From Pseudomonas fluorescens (GTDB lineage: Bacteria > Pseudomonadota > Gammaproteobacteria > Pseudomonadales > Pseudomonadaceae): 64,000 nucleotides of DNA. Location of the stretch: the NCBI RefSeq assembly GCF_001623525.1, contig NZ_CP015225.1:6150501-6214500 (forward strand), written 5' to 3'. Shown here piece after piece: positions 1 through 11,001 of the stretch. The notes below the pieces were generated by a model. That model had not been told where the DNA came from. It did no database searches and saw only the letters and a list, made by a program, of their open reading frames with translations. The position numbers and the translations under genes are program-made. Numbering within the stretch: the first letter of the stretch is position 1; each line of letters starts with the position of its first letter.

Positions 1-6
1 CTTGGC

Positions 7-1224
7 ATGAGCCTGATGAACATCATCAAGCCGTACCCGTCGCCGCTGATCACCGGGCGCGGCATCGACCTGGATTTCCCGATGCTTGCCGGTTGCCTGG
101 CACTGCTGGGCCTGGGCCTGGTGATGATCACGTCCGCCTCGTCGGAAGTGGCCGCCGTGCAGTCGGGCAACACGCTTTATCACATGATCCGCCACCTGAT
201 TTACCTGGTGATCGGCCTGGGCGCATGCATCGTCACCATGATGGTGCCAATCGCTACCTGGCAGCGCCTGGGCTGGATGATGCTGCTCGGTGCCTTCGGC
301 CTGTTGGTGATGGTGCTGGTGCCGGGTATCGGCCGAGAGGTCAACGGCTCGATGCGCTGGATTGGCTTCAGTTTCTTCAACGTTCAGCCTTCGGAGATCG
401 CCAAGGTCTTCGTGGTGATTTTCCTGGCCGGTTACCTGGTGCGTCGCCAAAAAGAAGTGCGCGAGAGCTGGATGGGGTTCTTCAAGCCGTTCATCGTCTT
501 GCTGCCGATGGCGGGCCTGCTGCTGATGGAGCCGGACTTCGGCGCCACGGTGGTGATGATGGGCGCCGCGGCGGCGATGCTGTTCCTCGGTGGGGTCGGG
601 CTGTTTCGCTTCATCCTGATGGTGGCGTTGGCGGTGGCGGCCGTGACCGTGCTGGTCCAGGCGCAACCGTACCGGATGGCGCGTTTGATCACCTTTACCG
701 ACCCGTGGGCCGACCAGTTCGGCTCCGGCTATCAATTGACCCAGGCCTTGATTGCCTTCGGTCGCGGCGAATGGCTGGGCGTGGGCCTGGGCAACAGTGT
801 GCAGAAGCAGTTCTACCTGCCGGAAGCCCACACCGACTTCGTGTTCTCGGTCCTGGCCGAAGAGCTGGGCGTGGTCGGCTCCCTGTGCACCGTCGCCCTG
901 TTCGTGTTCGTCTGCGTACGCGGCATGTACATCGGCTTGTGGGCCGAAAAGGCCAAGCAGTTTTTTGCCGCTTACGTGGCGTATGGCTTGTCGTTCCTGT
1001 GGATCGGCCAGTTCCTGATCAACATCGGCGTGAACGTTGGCCTGTTGCCGACCAAGGGCCTGACGCTGCCGTTCCTCAGTTATGGCGGCAGTTCCCTGGT
1101 GATCTGCTGTGCCTGTCTCGGCCTGTTGCTGCGCATCGAATGGGAGAGCCGAACCCACCTGGGCAGCGAAGAGATGGAATTCCAGGAGAGCGACTTCGCC
1201 GAGGAGCCGATTCATGGGCGCTAA
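7..1224 (+). CDS. ftsW: FtsW, septal SEDS peptidoglycan glycosyltransferase
   Basis: A 405-residue polytopic protein of the SEDS family, which polymerises lipid II into septal glycan together with a class B PBP in the inner membrane. The chain shows about ten hydrophobic segments. The family loop before the last helices reads LPEAHTDFVFS (around residues 271-281), with the conserved Asp near 277. The C-terminal part carries LPFLSYGGSS, a SEDS signature. The gene lies directly upstream of murG and overlaps it by 11 bp, as in the Pseudomonas dcw cluster. The start is only six bases into the window, so its ribosome site cannot be judged. The preceding gene, expected to be murD, is cut off. Confidence 0.97.
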   Translation: MSLMNIIKPYPSPLITGRGIDLDFPMLAGCLALLGLGLVMITSASSEVAAVQSGNTLYHMIRHLIYLVIGLGACIVTMMVPIATWQRLGWMMLLGAFGLLVMVLVPGIGREVNGSMRWIGFSFFNVQPSEIAKVFVVIFLAGYLVRRQKEVRESWMGFFKPFIVLLPMAGLLLMEPDFGATVVMMGAAAAMLFLGGVGLFRFILMVALAVAAVTVLVQAQPYRMARLITFTDPWADQFGSGYQLTQALIAFGRGEWLGVGLGNSVQKQFYLPEAHTDFVFSVLAEELGVVGSLCTVALFVFVCVRGMYIGLWAEKAKQFFAAYVAYGLSFLWIGQFLINIGVNVGLLPTKGLTLPFLSYGGSSLVICCACLGLLLRIEWESRTHLGSEEMEFQESDFAEEPIHGR

Positions 1225-2276
1225 CGTGCTGATCATGGCGGGCGGTACCGGCGGGCACGTATTCCCGGCGCTGGCCTGTGCCCGGGAGTTCCAGGCGCGC
1301 GGCTACACCGTGCACTGGCTGGGCACGCCACGGGGCATAGAGAACGAACTGGTGCCAGCTGCCGGCCTTGAGCTGCACCGGATCGACGCCAGCGGCCTGC
1401 GGGGCAAGGGCAAGTTGTCGTTGCTCAAGGCGCCGCTGATGCTGCTCAAGTCGATCAGGCAGGCGCGGGCGATCATCCGTCGGTTGCGCCCGGTGTGCGT
1501 GGTCGGGTTTGGCGGTTATGTGACCGGTCCTGGTGGTGTTGCGGCGAAATTGGCCGGTGTGCCGGTGATCGTTCACGAACAGAACGCCGTGGCCGGTACC
1601 GCCAATCGGTTACTGGTGCCGTTGGCCGCCCGGGTCTGTGAAGCCTTTCCCGACACCTTTACCCTGTCGGGCAGCCGCCGCACCACCGGTAATCCGGTGC
1701 GTACCGAGCTATTTTTTGATGCGCCGCGCCCGGCCCTGGCTGGACGCAAGGCACGTCTGCTGGTCTTGGGCGGAAGCCTGGGGGCCGAACCGTTGAACAA
1801 ATTGCTGCCCGAAGCCCTGTCGCAGGTTGCCCCCGAGCTGCGGCCGGAAGTGTTTCACCAGGCTGGCAAAAACCACGATGAAGTGACCGCCGAGCGCTAT
1901 CGCGCGGCCGGCGTCGAGGCGCAAGTACAGCCTTTCATCAACGACATGGCCCAAGCCTATGGCTGGGCCGACCTGGTGGTCTGCCGCGCAGGCGCGCTGA
2001 CCATCAGTGAACTGGCTGCCGCCGGTCTGCCCTCGATGCTGGTGCCTTTGCCCCACGCCATCGACGATCACCAGACCCGTAACGCCGATTATTTGGCCCG
2101 TGAAGGCGCTGCCTTCCTGATGCCGCAAAGAACGACTGGCGCCGCGGATCTTGCCGCCCGCCTGACAGAGGTTTTGATGCAGCCGCAACGACTTGAAGAC
2201 ATGGCCCGCGCCGCCCGCCGCCTGGCCAAACCCGATGCCACGAGCCAAGTGGTCGATACCTGCCTGGAGGTGGCCC

Positions 2277-2284
<8 letters not shown>
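1214..2284 (+). CDS. murG: MurG, UDP-GlcNAc:lipid I GlcNAc transferase
   Basis: A 356-residue GT28 enzyme that adds GlcNAc to lipid I on the cytoplasmic face of the membrane, giving lipid II. The N-terminal glycine-rich loop [12 protein letters not shown] is near residues 10-21 and the second loop [10 protein letters not shown] is in the middle. The C-terminal half has the nucleotide-sugar site with [17 protein letters not shown]. The ATG at 1214 is chosen because it starts the family N-terminus ([14 protein letters not shown]); a longer reading frame exists upstream but lies inside ftsW. The gene overlaps ftsW by 11 bp and murC by 8 bp, consistent with translational coupling. Confidence 0.97.
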
Positions 2285-4699
<2,415 letters not shown>

Positions 4700-4702
4700 G
4701 CC

Positions 4703-5569
4703 ATGCAAGGCGCATCGCTTCGTCATCAGCCATCCGCACCCGGTCGCAAGCCGGTGCCGCGGGGTGCCAGCCGAATGGTGGCCAAAGAGCCGATGTCGGC
4801 GCGCTTGCCGAAAGCCAATTTTGGTTTTCTCAAGAGCTTGTTCTGGCCGGTGCTGCTGGTGGCGTTGGGGTTCGGTACGTATGAAGGCGCGCAACGGTTG
4901 CTGCCTTATGCCGACCGGCCGATTGCCCGGATCAACGTCCAGGGCGACCTGAGCTACATCAGTCAGCAGGCCGTGCAGCAGCGGATCGCTCCGTTCGTCG
5001 CGTCGAGTTTCTTCACCATCGACCTGGCGGGCATGCGCAAAGAACTGGAGCAGATGCCTTGGATCGCCCACGCCGAAGTCCGCCGGGTGTGGCCCGACCA
5101 GGTGTCGATCCGCCTGGAAGAGCAATTGCCGGTGGCCCGTTGGGGCGACGAGTCGTTGTTGAACAACCAGGGCCAGGCGTTTACGCCGCGGGAACTGGCC
5201 AACTATGAACATTTGCCACAACTGTTCGGTCCACAGCGGGCCCAGCAGCAAGTGATGCAGCAGTACCAGGTGTTGAGCCAGATGTTGCGGCCATTGGGCT
5301 TCTCCATCGCGCGCCTGGAATTGCGTGAGCGCGGCAGTTGGTTCCTGACCACTGGCGCGGGTAGCTCGGGGCCGGGCATCGAGCTGTTGCTCGGGCGCGG
5401 CAACCTGGTGGAAAAGATGCGCCGCTTCATCGCCATCTATGACAAGACGCTCAAAGAACAGATTACGAACATTGCGCGCATCGATCTGCGCTATGCCAAC
5501 GGCCTGGCCGTTGGCTGGCGGGAACCTGTAGCGCCGACGACGGCCGAACCCGCCGTCGCGAAGAATTAA
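4703..5569 (+). CDS. ftsQ: FtsQ, divisome assembly protein
   Basis: A 288-residue bitopic inner-membrane protein that links early and late divisome components through FtsB and FtsL. It has a basic cytoplasmic tail of about 45 residues and one membrane segment around residues 46-65 ([19 protein letters not shown]). The periplasmic POTRA domain follows ([15 protein letters not shown]), then the beta domain ending around residue 270. The gene starts 3 bp after ddlB and ends 15 bp before ftsA, so it is part of the same transcription unit. Confidence 0.95.
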   Translation: MQGASLRHQPSAPGRKPVPRGASRMVAKEPMSARLPKANFGFLKSLFWPVLLVALGFGTYEGAQRLLPYADRPIARINVQGDLSYISQQAVQQRIAPFVASSFFTIDLAGMRKELEQMPWIAHAEVRRVWPDQVSIRLEEQLPVARWGDESLLNNQGQAFTPRELANYEHLPQLFGPQRAQQQVMQQYQVLSQMLRPLGFSIARLELRERGSWFLTTGAGSSGPGIELLLGRGNLVEKMRRFIAIYDKTLKEQITNIARIDLRYANGLAVGWREPVAPTTAEPAVAKN

Positions 5570-5584
5570 GAAGAGGCAGGACCC

Positions 5585-6844
5585 ATGGCAAACGTGCAAA
5601 GCGGGAAAATGATCGTCGGTCTTGATATCGGCACTTCCAAGGTGGTGGCGCTGGTAGGCGAAGTCGCGGACGACGGCACGCTGGTCATCGTCGGGATCGG
5701 TACACACCCGTCCCGTGGCTTGAAAAAAGGCGTGGTGGTGAACATCGAGTCCACCGTGCAATCGATCCAGCGCGCCATCGAAGAGGCGCAGCTGATGGCC
5801 GGTTGCCGGATCCACTCGGCGTTCGTCGGCGTGGCGGGCAATCACATCCGCAGCCTGAACTCCCACGGCATCGTGGCGATTCGTGATCGCGAAGTCAGCT
5901 CCGCCGACCTTGAGCGCGTGCTCGACGCGGCCCAGGCCGTGGCGATCCCGGCGGACCAGCGTGTGTTGCACACCCTGCCGCAGGATTACGTGATCGATAA
6001 CCAGGAAGGCGTGCGTGAGCCCCTGGGCATGTCCGGCGTGCGCCTGGAAGCCAAGGTCCACGTGGTGACCTGTGCAGTGAACGCGGCGCAGAACATCGAG
6101 AAATGCGTGCGCCGTTGCGGCCTGGAAATCGACGACATCATCCTCGAGCAACTGGCCTCGGCCTACTCGGTGCTGACCGACGACGAGAAAGAACTGGGCG
6201 TGTGCCTGGTGGACATCGGCGGCGGCACCACCGACATCGCGATCTTCACCGAAGGCGCCATTCGCCACACGGCGGTGATCCCGATTGCCGGTGACCAGGT
6301 GACCAACGACATCGCCATGGCGTTGCGTACCCCGACCCAATACGCCGAGGAAATCAAGATCCGTTACGCCTGTGCCTTGGCGAAGCTGGCGGGTGCCGGT
6401 GAAACCATCAAGGTGCCGAGTGTCGGCGACCGTCCACCGCGCGAGCTGTCGCGCCAGGCCCTGGCCGAAGTGGTCGAGCCGCGCTACGACGAGCTGTTCA
6501 CGCTGATCCAGGCCGAACTGCGTCGCAGCGGCTACGAAGACCTGATCCCGGCCGGCATCGTGCTGACCGGCGGTACGTCGAAGATGGAAGGCGCGGTCGA
6601 GCTGGCCGAAGAGATTTTCCACATGCCGGTGCGCCTGGGCGTGCCCCATGGCGTCAAGGGCCTGGATGACGTGGTCCGCAACCCGATCTATTCCACTGGC
6701 GTGGGCCTGTTGATGTACGGCCTGCAGAAGCAGTCCGACGGGATTTCGTTCTCAGGCATCGGCAGCCGCGACAGCTATAGCAGCGACGAGCCGAAGGCTC
6801 CGCTGTTCGAGCGGCTCCAGGCTTGGGTCAAAGGCAACTTTTAA
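5585..6844 (+). CDS. ftsA: FtsA, actin-like membrane tether for FtsZ
   Basis: A 419-residue actin-fold ATPase that anchors FtsZ filaments to the membrane and recruits later divisome proteins. The ATP-binding motifs VGLDIGTSKVVALVG (residues about 12-26), VDIGGGTTDIAIF (about 208-220) and GIVLTGGTSKMEG (about 325-337) are all present. The C-terminus ends in a short amphipathic stretch (LFERLQAWVKGNF), as expected for the membrane-targeting sequence. A GAGG-type ribosome site lies just before the ATG. It is followed after 98 bp by ftsZ. Confidence 0.97.
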   Translation: MANVQSGKMIVGLDIGTSKVVALVGEVADDGTLVIVGIGTHPSRGLKKGVVVNIESTVQSIQRAIEEAQLMAGCRIHSAFVGVAGNHIRSLNSHGIVAIRDREVSSADLERVLDAAQAVAIPADQRVLHTLPQDYVIDNQEGVREPLGMSGVRLEAKVHVVTCAVNAAQNIEKCVRRCGLEIDDIILEQLASAYSVLTDDEKELGVCLVDIGGGTTDIAIFTEGAIRHTAVIPIAGDQVTNDIAMALRTPTQYAEEIKIRYACALAKLAGAGETIKVPSVGDRPPRELSRQALAEVVEPRYDELFTLIQAELRRSGYEDLIPAGIVLTGGTSKMEGAVELAEEIFHMPVRLGVPHGVKGLDDVVRNPIYSTGVGLLMYGLQKQSDGISFSGIGSRDSYSSDEPKAPLFERLQAWVKGNF

Positions 6845-6851
6845 ACAGTTT

Positions 6852-6882
6852 CAAAGCTTCAAGCGGCAAGTTTCAGGCTTGG
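6852..6882. repeat. Degenerate CTTCAAG-type repeat between ftsA and ftsZ
   Basis: This short stretch contains CTTCAAGCGGCAAG followed by TTCAGGCTTG. It resembles one arm of the larger inverted repeat found between algF and algA (29014-29071), so it looks like a decayed member of the same dispersed repeat family. No full hairpin is formed here. The function is unknown. Confidence 0.4.
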
Positions 6883-6942
6883 TGCTGGAAGACGCAGCAA
6901 ACGCAGTAGGCGAAAAAACTAGAGAATGAAAGGAGAGGGAAA

Positions 6943-8136
6943 ATGTTCGAACTCGTAGACAACATCCCCGCTAGCCCGGTTATCAAGGTAATCGGTGTCG
7001 GCGGTGGCGGCGGCAACGCTGTCAACCACATGGTCAAGAGCAACATTGAAGGCGTTGAATTCATCTGCGCCAACACTGATGCCCAGGCGCTGAAATCCAT
7101 CGGCGCGCGGACCATCCTGCAACTGGGCACTGGCGTGACCAAAGGCCTGGGCGCCGGCGCCAACCCTGAAGTCGGTCGTCAGGCCGCTCTCGAAGACCGT
7201 GAGCGTATCGCTGAAGTCCTGCAAGGCACCAACATGGTGTTCATCACCACGGGCATGGGCGGCGGTACCGGTACCGGTGCGGCGCCAATCATCGCCGAAG
7301 TGGCCAAGGAAATGGGCATCCTCACCGTTGCGGTGGTGACCCGTCCGTTCCCGTTCGAAGGCCGCAAGCGCATGCAGATCGCCGACGAAGGTATCCGTCT
7401 GCTGTCTGAAAGCGTCGACTCGTTGATCACCATCCCCAACGAGAAGCTGCTGACCATCCTCGGTAAAGACGCCAGCCTGCTGTCGGCTTTCGCCAAGGCT
7501 GACGATGTACTGGCCGGTGCCGTTCGCGGTATCTCCGACATCATCAAGCGTCCGGGCATGATCAACGTCGACTTTGCCGACGTACGGACGGTCATGAGCG
7601 AAATGGGCATGGCGATGATGGGCACTGGCTGCGCCAGCGGTCCGAACCGTGCACGCGAGGCCACCGAAGCGGCCATTCGCAACCCGTTGCTCGAAGACGT
7701 GAACCTGCAAGGTGCGCGTGGCATCCTGGTGAACATCACCGCCGGTCCTGACCTGTCCCTGGGTGAGTACTCCGACGTGGGTAGCATCATCGAAGCCTTC
7801 GCTTCCGAGCACGCGATGGTCAAGGTCGGTACCGTTATCGATCCGGACATGCGCGACGAGCTGCACGTCACCGTGGTTGCCACCGGTCTGGGCGCCAAAA
7901 TCGAGAAGCCTGTGAAGGTCATCGACAACACCGTTCACACTTCCATGGCTTCGCAACCGCAACAACAAGTGTCTGCCCGTCAGGAAGCGCCTGCGGTGAA
8001 CTACCGTGACCTGGACCGTCCGACCGTCATGCGCAACCAGGCCCAGGCCGGTACTGCGACTGCCGCGAAGATGAATCCGCAAGACGATCTGGATTACCTG
8101 GACATCCCGGCTTTCCTGCGTCGTCAGGCCGATTGA
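6943..8136 (+). CDS. ftsZ: FtsZ, tubulin-like cell division GTPase
   Basis: A 397-residue GTPase that polymerises at midcell into the Z-ring. It has the N-terminal GTP-binding segment VIGVGGGGGNAVNHM (around 17-31), the tubulin signature GGGTGTGAAP (around 106-115) and the T7-loop region NVDFADVRTVM (around 207-217). A variable linker of about 65 residues leads to the conserved C-terminal peptide LDYLDIPAFLRRQAD, which binds FtsA and ZipA. A strong AAAGGAGAGGG ribosome site precedes the ATG, consistent with the high level of FtsZ needed. Confidence 0.98.
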   Translation: MFELVDNIPASPVIKVIGVGGGGGNAVNHMVKSNIEGVEFICANTDAQALKSIGARTILQLGTGVTKGLGAGANPEVGRQAALEDRERIAEVLQGTNMVFITTGMGGGTGTGAAPIIAEVAKEMGILTVAVVTRPFPFEGRKRMQIADEGIRLLSESVDSLITIPNEKLLTILGKDASLLSAFAKADDVLAGAVRGISDIIKRPGMINVDFADVRTVMSEMGMAMMGTGCASGPNRAREATEAAIRNPLLEDVNLQGARGILVNITAGPDLSLGEYSDVGSIIEAFASEHAMVKVGTVIDPDMRDELHVTVVATGLGAKIEKPVKVIDNTVHTSMASQPQQQVSARQEAPAVNYRDLDRPTVMRNQAQAGTATAAKMNPQDDLDYLDIPAFLRRQAD

Positions 8137-8163
8137 TGAAATGTATCAGGGGGATACGGGTGA

Positions 8164-8196
8164 TTGGTGTTCAGCAAAGGTCTGGTCTGCTATCAT
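8164..8196 (+). promoter_or_regulatory. Putative sigma-70 promoter of lpxC
   Basis: The ftsZ-lpxC gap holds TTGGTG and, about 21 bp further, an extended -10 (TGC followed by TATCAT at 8191-8196). The spacing to the -35-like box is long, so the extended -10 probably carries most of the weight. It would give a leader of about 45 nt before lpxC. No start site has been mapped. Confidence 0.35.
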
Positions 8197-8212
8197 CGCC
8201 AGCCTTTGTTGA

Positions 8213-9160
<948 letters not shown>

Positions 9161-9184
9161 GCAAAAAAACCTCTCTAGTTTTTG

Positions 9185-9211
9185 AAGGCTGCCTTTGGGT
9201 GGCCTTTTTTT
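9185..9211 (+). terminator. Rho-independent terminator after lpxC
   Basis: AAGGCTGCC and GGTGGCCTT form a stem (two G-U pairs) around a TTTG loop and are followed by a run of seven T. It lies 25 bp after the lpxC stop and closes the division cluster transcript. Confidence 0.85.
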
Positions 9212-9240
9212 ATGGGTGTTTCCTGAGGATCAGATGAGCC

Positions 9241-9341
9241 CCTGTGGCGAGGGGATTTATCCCCGTTGGACTGCGCAGCAGTCCCACCCACTGCAACTCG
9301 GTGCGCCAGGCTGATTGAGTCGTCTGCATTGGGGCTGCTTC
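9241..9341. repeat. REP pair, left part, interrupted by the IS110 element
   Basis: The stretch starts with a Pseudomonas REP arm (TGTGGCGAGGGGATTTATCC) and continues to GGGGCTGCTT at 9331-9340, where the sequence breaks off into the insertion element. The missing right arm is found at 10888-10921. Joining the two gives the same layout as the uninterrupted pair at 25795-25926. A +-strand TC at 9340-9341 is repeated at 10888-10889 and is the likely recombination core. Confidence 0.9.
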
Positions 9342-9359
9342 ACGCCCTGAGCTCTTCCG

Positions 9360-10628
9360 TCAACATGCTTTCGTTGCCTCCGGTGCTCTTATCAAAGGCG
9401 AGTCGTGGCGGGCCAAGGCTTGTAAATAGACGCTCTCGTCATACTGGGATCCAGCATTCCAGCACCGATAAACGATCCTGATCCATTTAAAAGCCAGTGC
9501 CCTCAGGGCTGCTTGATGAGAGCAGCCTTTGGCCTTCTGCTGGCGATAGTACGCCCCTGCCCATACCGATTGATTGATGCTGTGGGCAGCCCACTCGACA
9601 AATGTCTGGCGCAAAAAGGTTGAACATTGATAGCGCCAGCGAACGATTTTCTTCTTGCCACTGCGCTCGGTAACCGGAGCGATCCCGGCATATCGCTGCA
9701 TAGCACCAGCATCCTTGAAGCGATCACGTTGCTCACCAAAAGCTACCATTAGCCGTGGTGCAAGCTGTTGCCCGGCTCCAGGCAAGGATTTGAAGAGGCT
9801 GTAATCGGCCAGGGTATTGGCCGTTTCTTCGATCGCCGCATCAAACTGCTTGATCGCCACCAGCATCCCACTCAGTTGCGATGCCAGGGTCCGCACATAC
9901 AGCGCTGAAGGGGTAACAATCCCCGGATCCTCTGTCAGCGGCGTGGCCTTGAGGATCAAGGCCAGGCGCTGCTGATTGAGTTCTGCATGGCGAACATTGT
10001 GCGCGTTAAGAAACTTCAAAACGCTTGTAGGCCGAGCACGTTTAAGTGTTTCCAACGTCGACCAGCGCTCCAGGAAATCACAAAACACCTGTGTGTCATG
10101 GTCGTGGAACAACTCCAGCGCCAACGGATAGTACTGCTTGAGCATGCAAACCAACCGATTACTGGTTCTTACCCGCTCATCAACCAAGGTTCTCCGATGT
10201 TCAGTCAAGCTAGCCAGAGAGCGTATGGCAGGACTTTGTTTCTCCTGCAGGGGAAATCTGTCGGGATGCTTGAGCAATAGCTCAAGTGCCCACTGGGCAT
10301 CGCTCGGATCGTCCTTCGCACCGCTGGGAACAAAGGCCTTACGCTGCTTGGCTAAGGTGGCGGGGTTGATTGGGAACAAACAAAAAAAATCATATTTTTG
10401 CAGGGCCGCTATCAACGGTCCTTTGTCTAACTCCACGGCAATGGCGATAGGACCGCCATAACGCTGATACAGCGCATGAGCCCATTGATCAATAGCTTCG
10501 GGGTTGTGTCGGATGACCGAGAAGCACCGCTGGGCTTGCCCAGCAACCTGCAAGCAGACGTCATGTTTGGTATCGGCCCAATCAATTCCGATATAAGCAG
10601 TGAATTTCTGAGACAAGAGCGTTTGCAT
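9360..10628 (-). CDS. IS110-family RNA-guided recombinase (transposase)
   Basis: A 422-residue recombinase. The N-terminal RuvC-like DEDD domain shows YIGIDWADTKHD (Asp16), AVELDKG (Glu66) and the pair in KDDPSDAQWALE (Asp106 or 107, and Asp110). A helical region spans about residues 135-270. The C-terminal Transposase_20 domain carries SLPGAGQQLAPRLMVAFG, then QRYAGIAPVTERSGKKK, whose serine near 323 is the expected nucleophile by analogy with IS621. An ideal GGAGGT ribosome site sits just upstream of the ATG. No frameshift or stop is seen, so the protein is probably functional. In this family it acts with a bridge RNA from the same element. Confidence 0.92.
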   Translation of the reverse strand: MQTLLSQKFTAYIGIDWADTKHDVCLQVAGQAQRCFSVIRHNPEAIDQWAHALYQRYGGPIAIAVELDKGPLIAALQKYDFFCLFPINPATLAKQRKAFVPSGAKDDPSDAQWALELLLKHPDRFPLQEKQSPAIRSLASLTEHRRTLVDERVRTSNRLVCMLKQYYPLALELFHDHDTQVFCDFLERWSTLETLKRARPTSVLKFLNAHNVRHAELNQQRLALILKATPLTEDPGIVTPSALYVRTLASQLSGMLVAIKQFDAAIEETANTLADYSLFKSLPGAGQQLAPRLMVAFGEQRDRFKDAGAMQRYAGIAPVTERSGKKKIVRWRYQCSTFLRQTFVEWAAHSINQSVWAGAYYRQQKAKGCSHQAALRALAFKWIRIVYRCWNAGSQYDESVYLQALARHDSPLIRAPEATKAC

Positions 10629-10659
10629 TGCACACCTCCACAGACGCTAAAGTACATGC

Positions 10660-10852
10660 AGGAACATGCATGCTTGCGTCCAGCGAAGGCGATATAGAGA
10701 GCCGTGCCCGGCTTTCCCTGAGTGTTCGTTAGAGGGCGCAAGCGCACCTGCTGGGCTCGAAGGTGAAGCAGTAATCATCGAAATGCGTTGCAGCCCTATT
10801 CGTAGCTCGCAGGTGCATGTTCCTTCCTCGCGACAACCGGACTCCAGCGAGT
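10660..10852 (-). ncRNA. Predicted bridge RNA of the IS110 element
   Basis: On the minus strand the noncoding 5' end can fold into the two-loop form known for IS621. Loop 1 is closed by a perfect 8-bp stem (10809-10816 with 10744-10751). It holds GGGCTGC (10790-10796), identical to the left target, and CTGCTTC (10765-10771), complementary to the right target plus core. Loop 2 is closed by TTGCG/CGCAA and CGAA/TTCG pairs. It holds CTCAGGG (10716-10722), identical to the element's 3' end, and CTATATC (10691-10697), complementary to its 5' end plus core. A 5' hairpin (CTCGC/GCGAG) lies near 10827-10850. The order of guides (left target, right target, left donor, right donor) matches IS621. RNA ends are estimates. 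Confidence 0.82.
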
Positions 10853-10887
10853 ATCAGTATGGGGGAGCAAGGAACGGACTACCTATA

Positions 10888-10921
10888 TCGCAGCCCAGCG
10901 GGGATAAATCCCCTCGCCACA
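10888..10921. repeat. REP pair, right arm, distal to the IS110 element
   Basis: The sequence CGCAGCCCAGCGGGGATAAA and the following bases to CCACA restore the second arm of the REP interrupted at 9341. It is identical in layout to the right arm of the intact pair ending at 25926. Confidence 0.9.
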
Positions 10922-11001
10922 GAGAGCACCCTATCCTACCCAGAGGGCATCCTATCCATGCACAGAGGGCGTCATGCCCATCGCCTTTGGGTGCTCCGGT
11001 G

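Larger units (their letters stand above)
9342..10889 (-). mobile_element. IS110-family insertion sequence inserted in a REP
   Basis: A 1548-bp element bounded by the two halves of a REP pair. It has one recombinase gene on the minus strand, about 19 bp of noncoding sequence at its 3' end and about 260 bp at its 5' end. There are no terminal inverted repeats and no target duplication apart from a shared dinucleotide (GA in the element's orientation). This is the layout of the IS110 group proper, where the long 5' end encodes the bridge RNA; IS1111-type members have it downstream. Ends were placed by comparison with the intact REP at 25888-25901, so they are accurate to a base or two. Confidence 0.9.

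Noticed and set aside
9342..10889. Terminal inverted repeats of the insertion element
   Set aside because: The ends TATAGG and GGGCGT (element orientation) are not inverted copies; this fits IS110-type recombination rather than DDE transposition.
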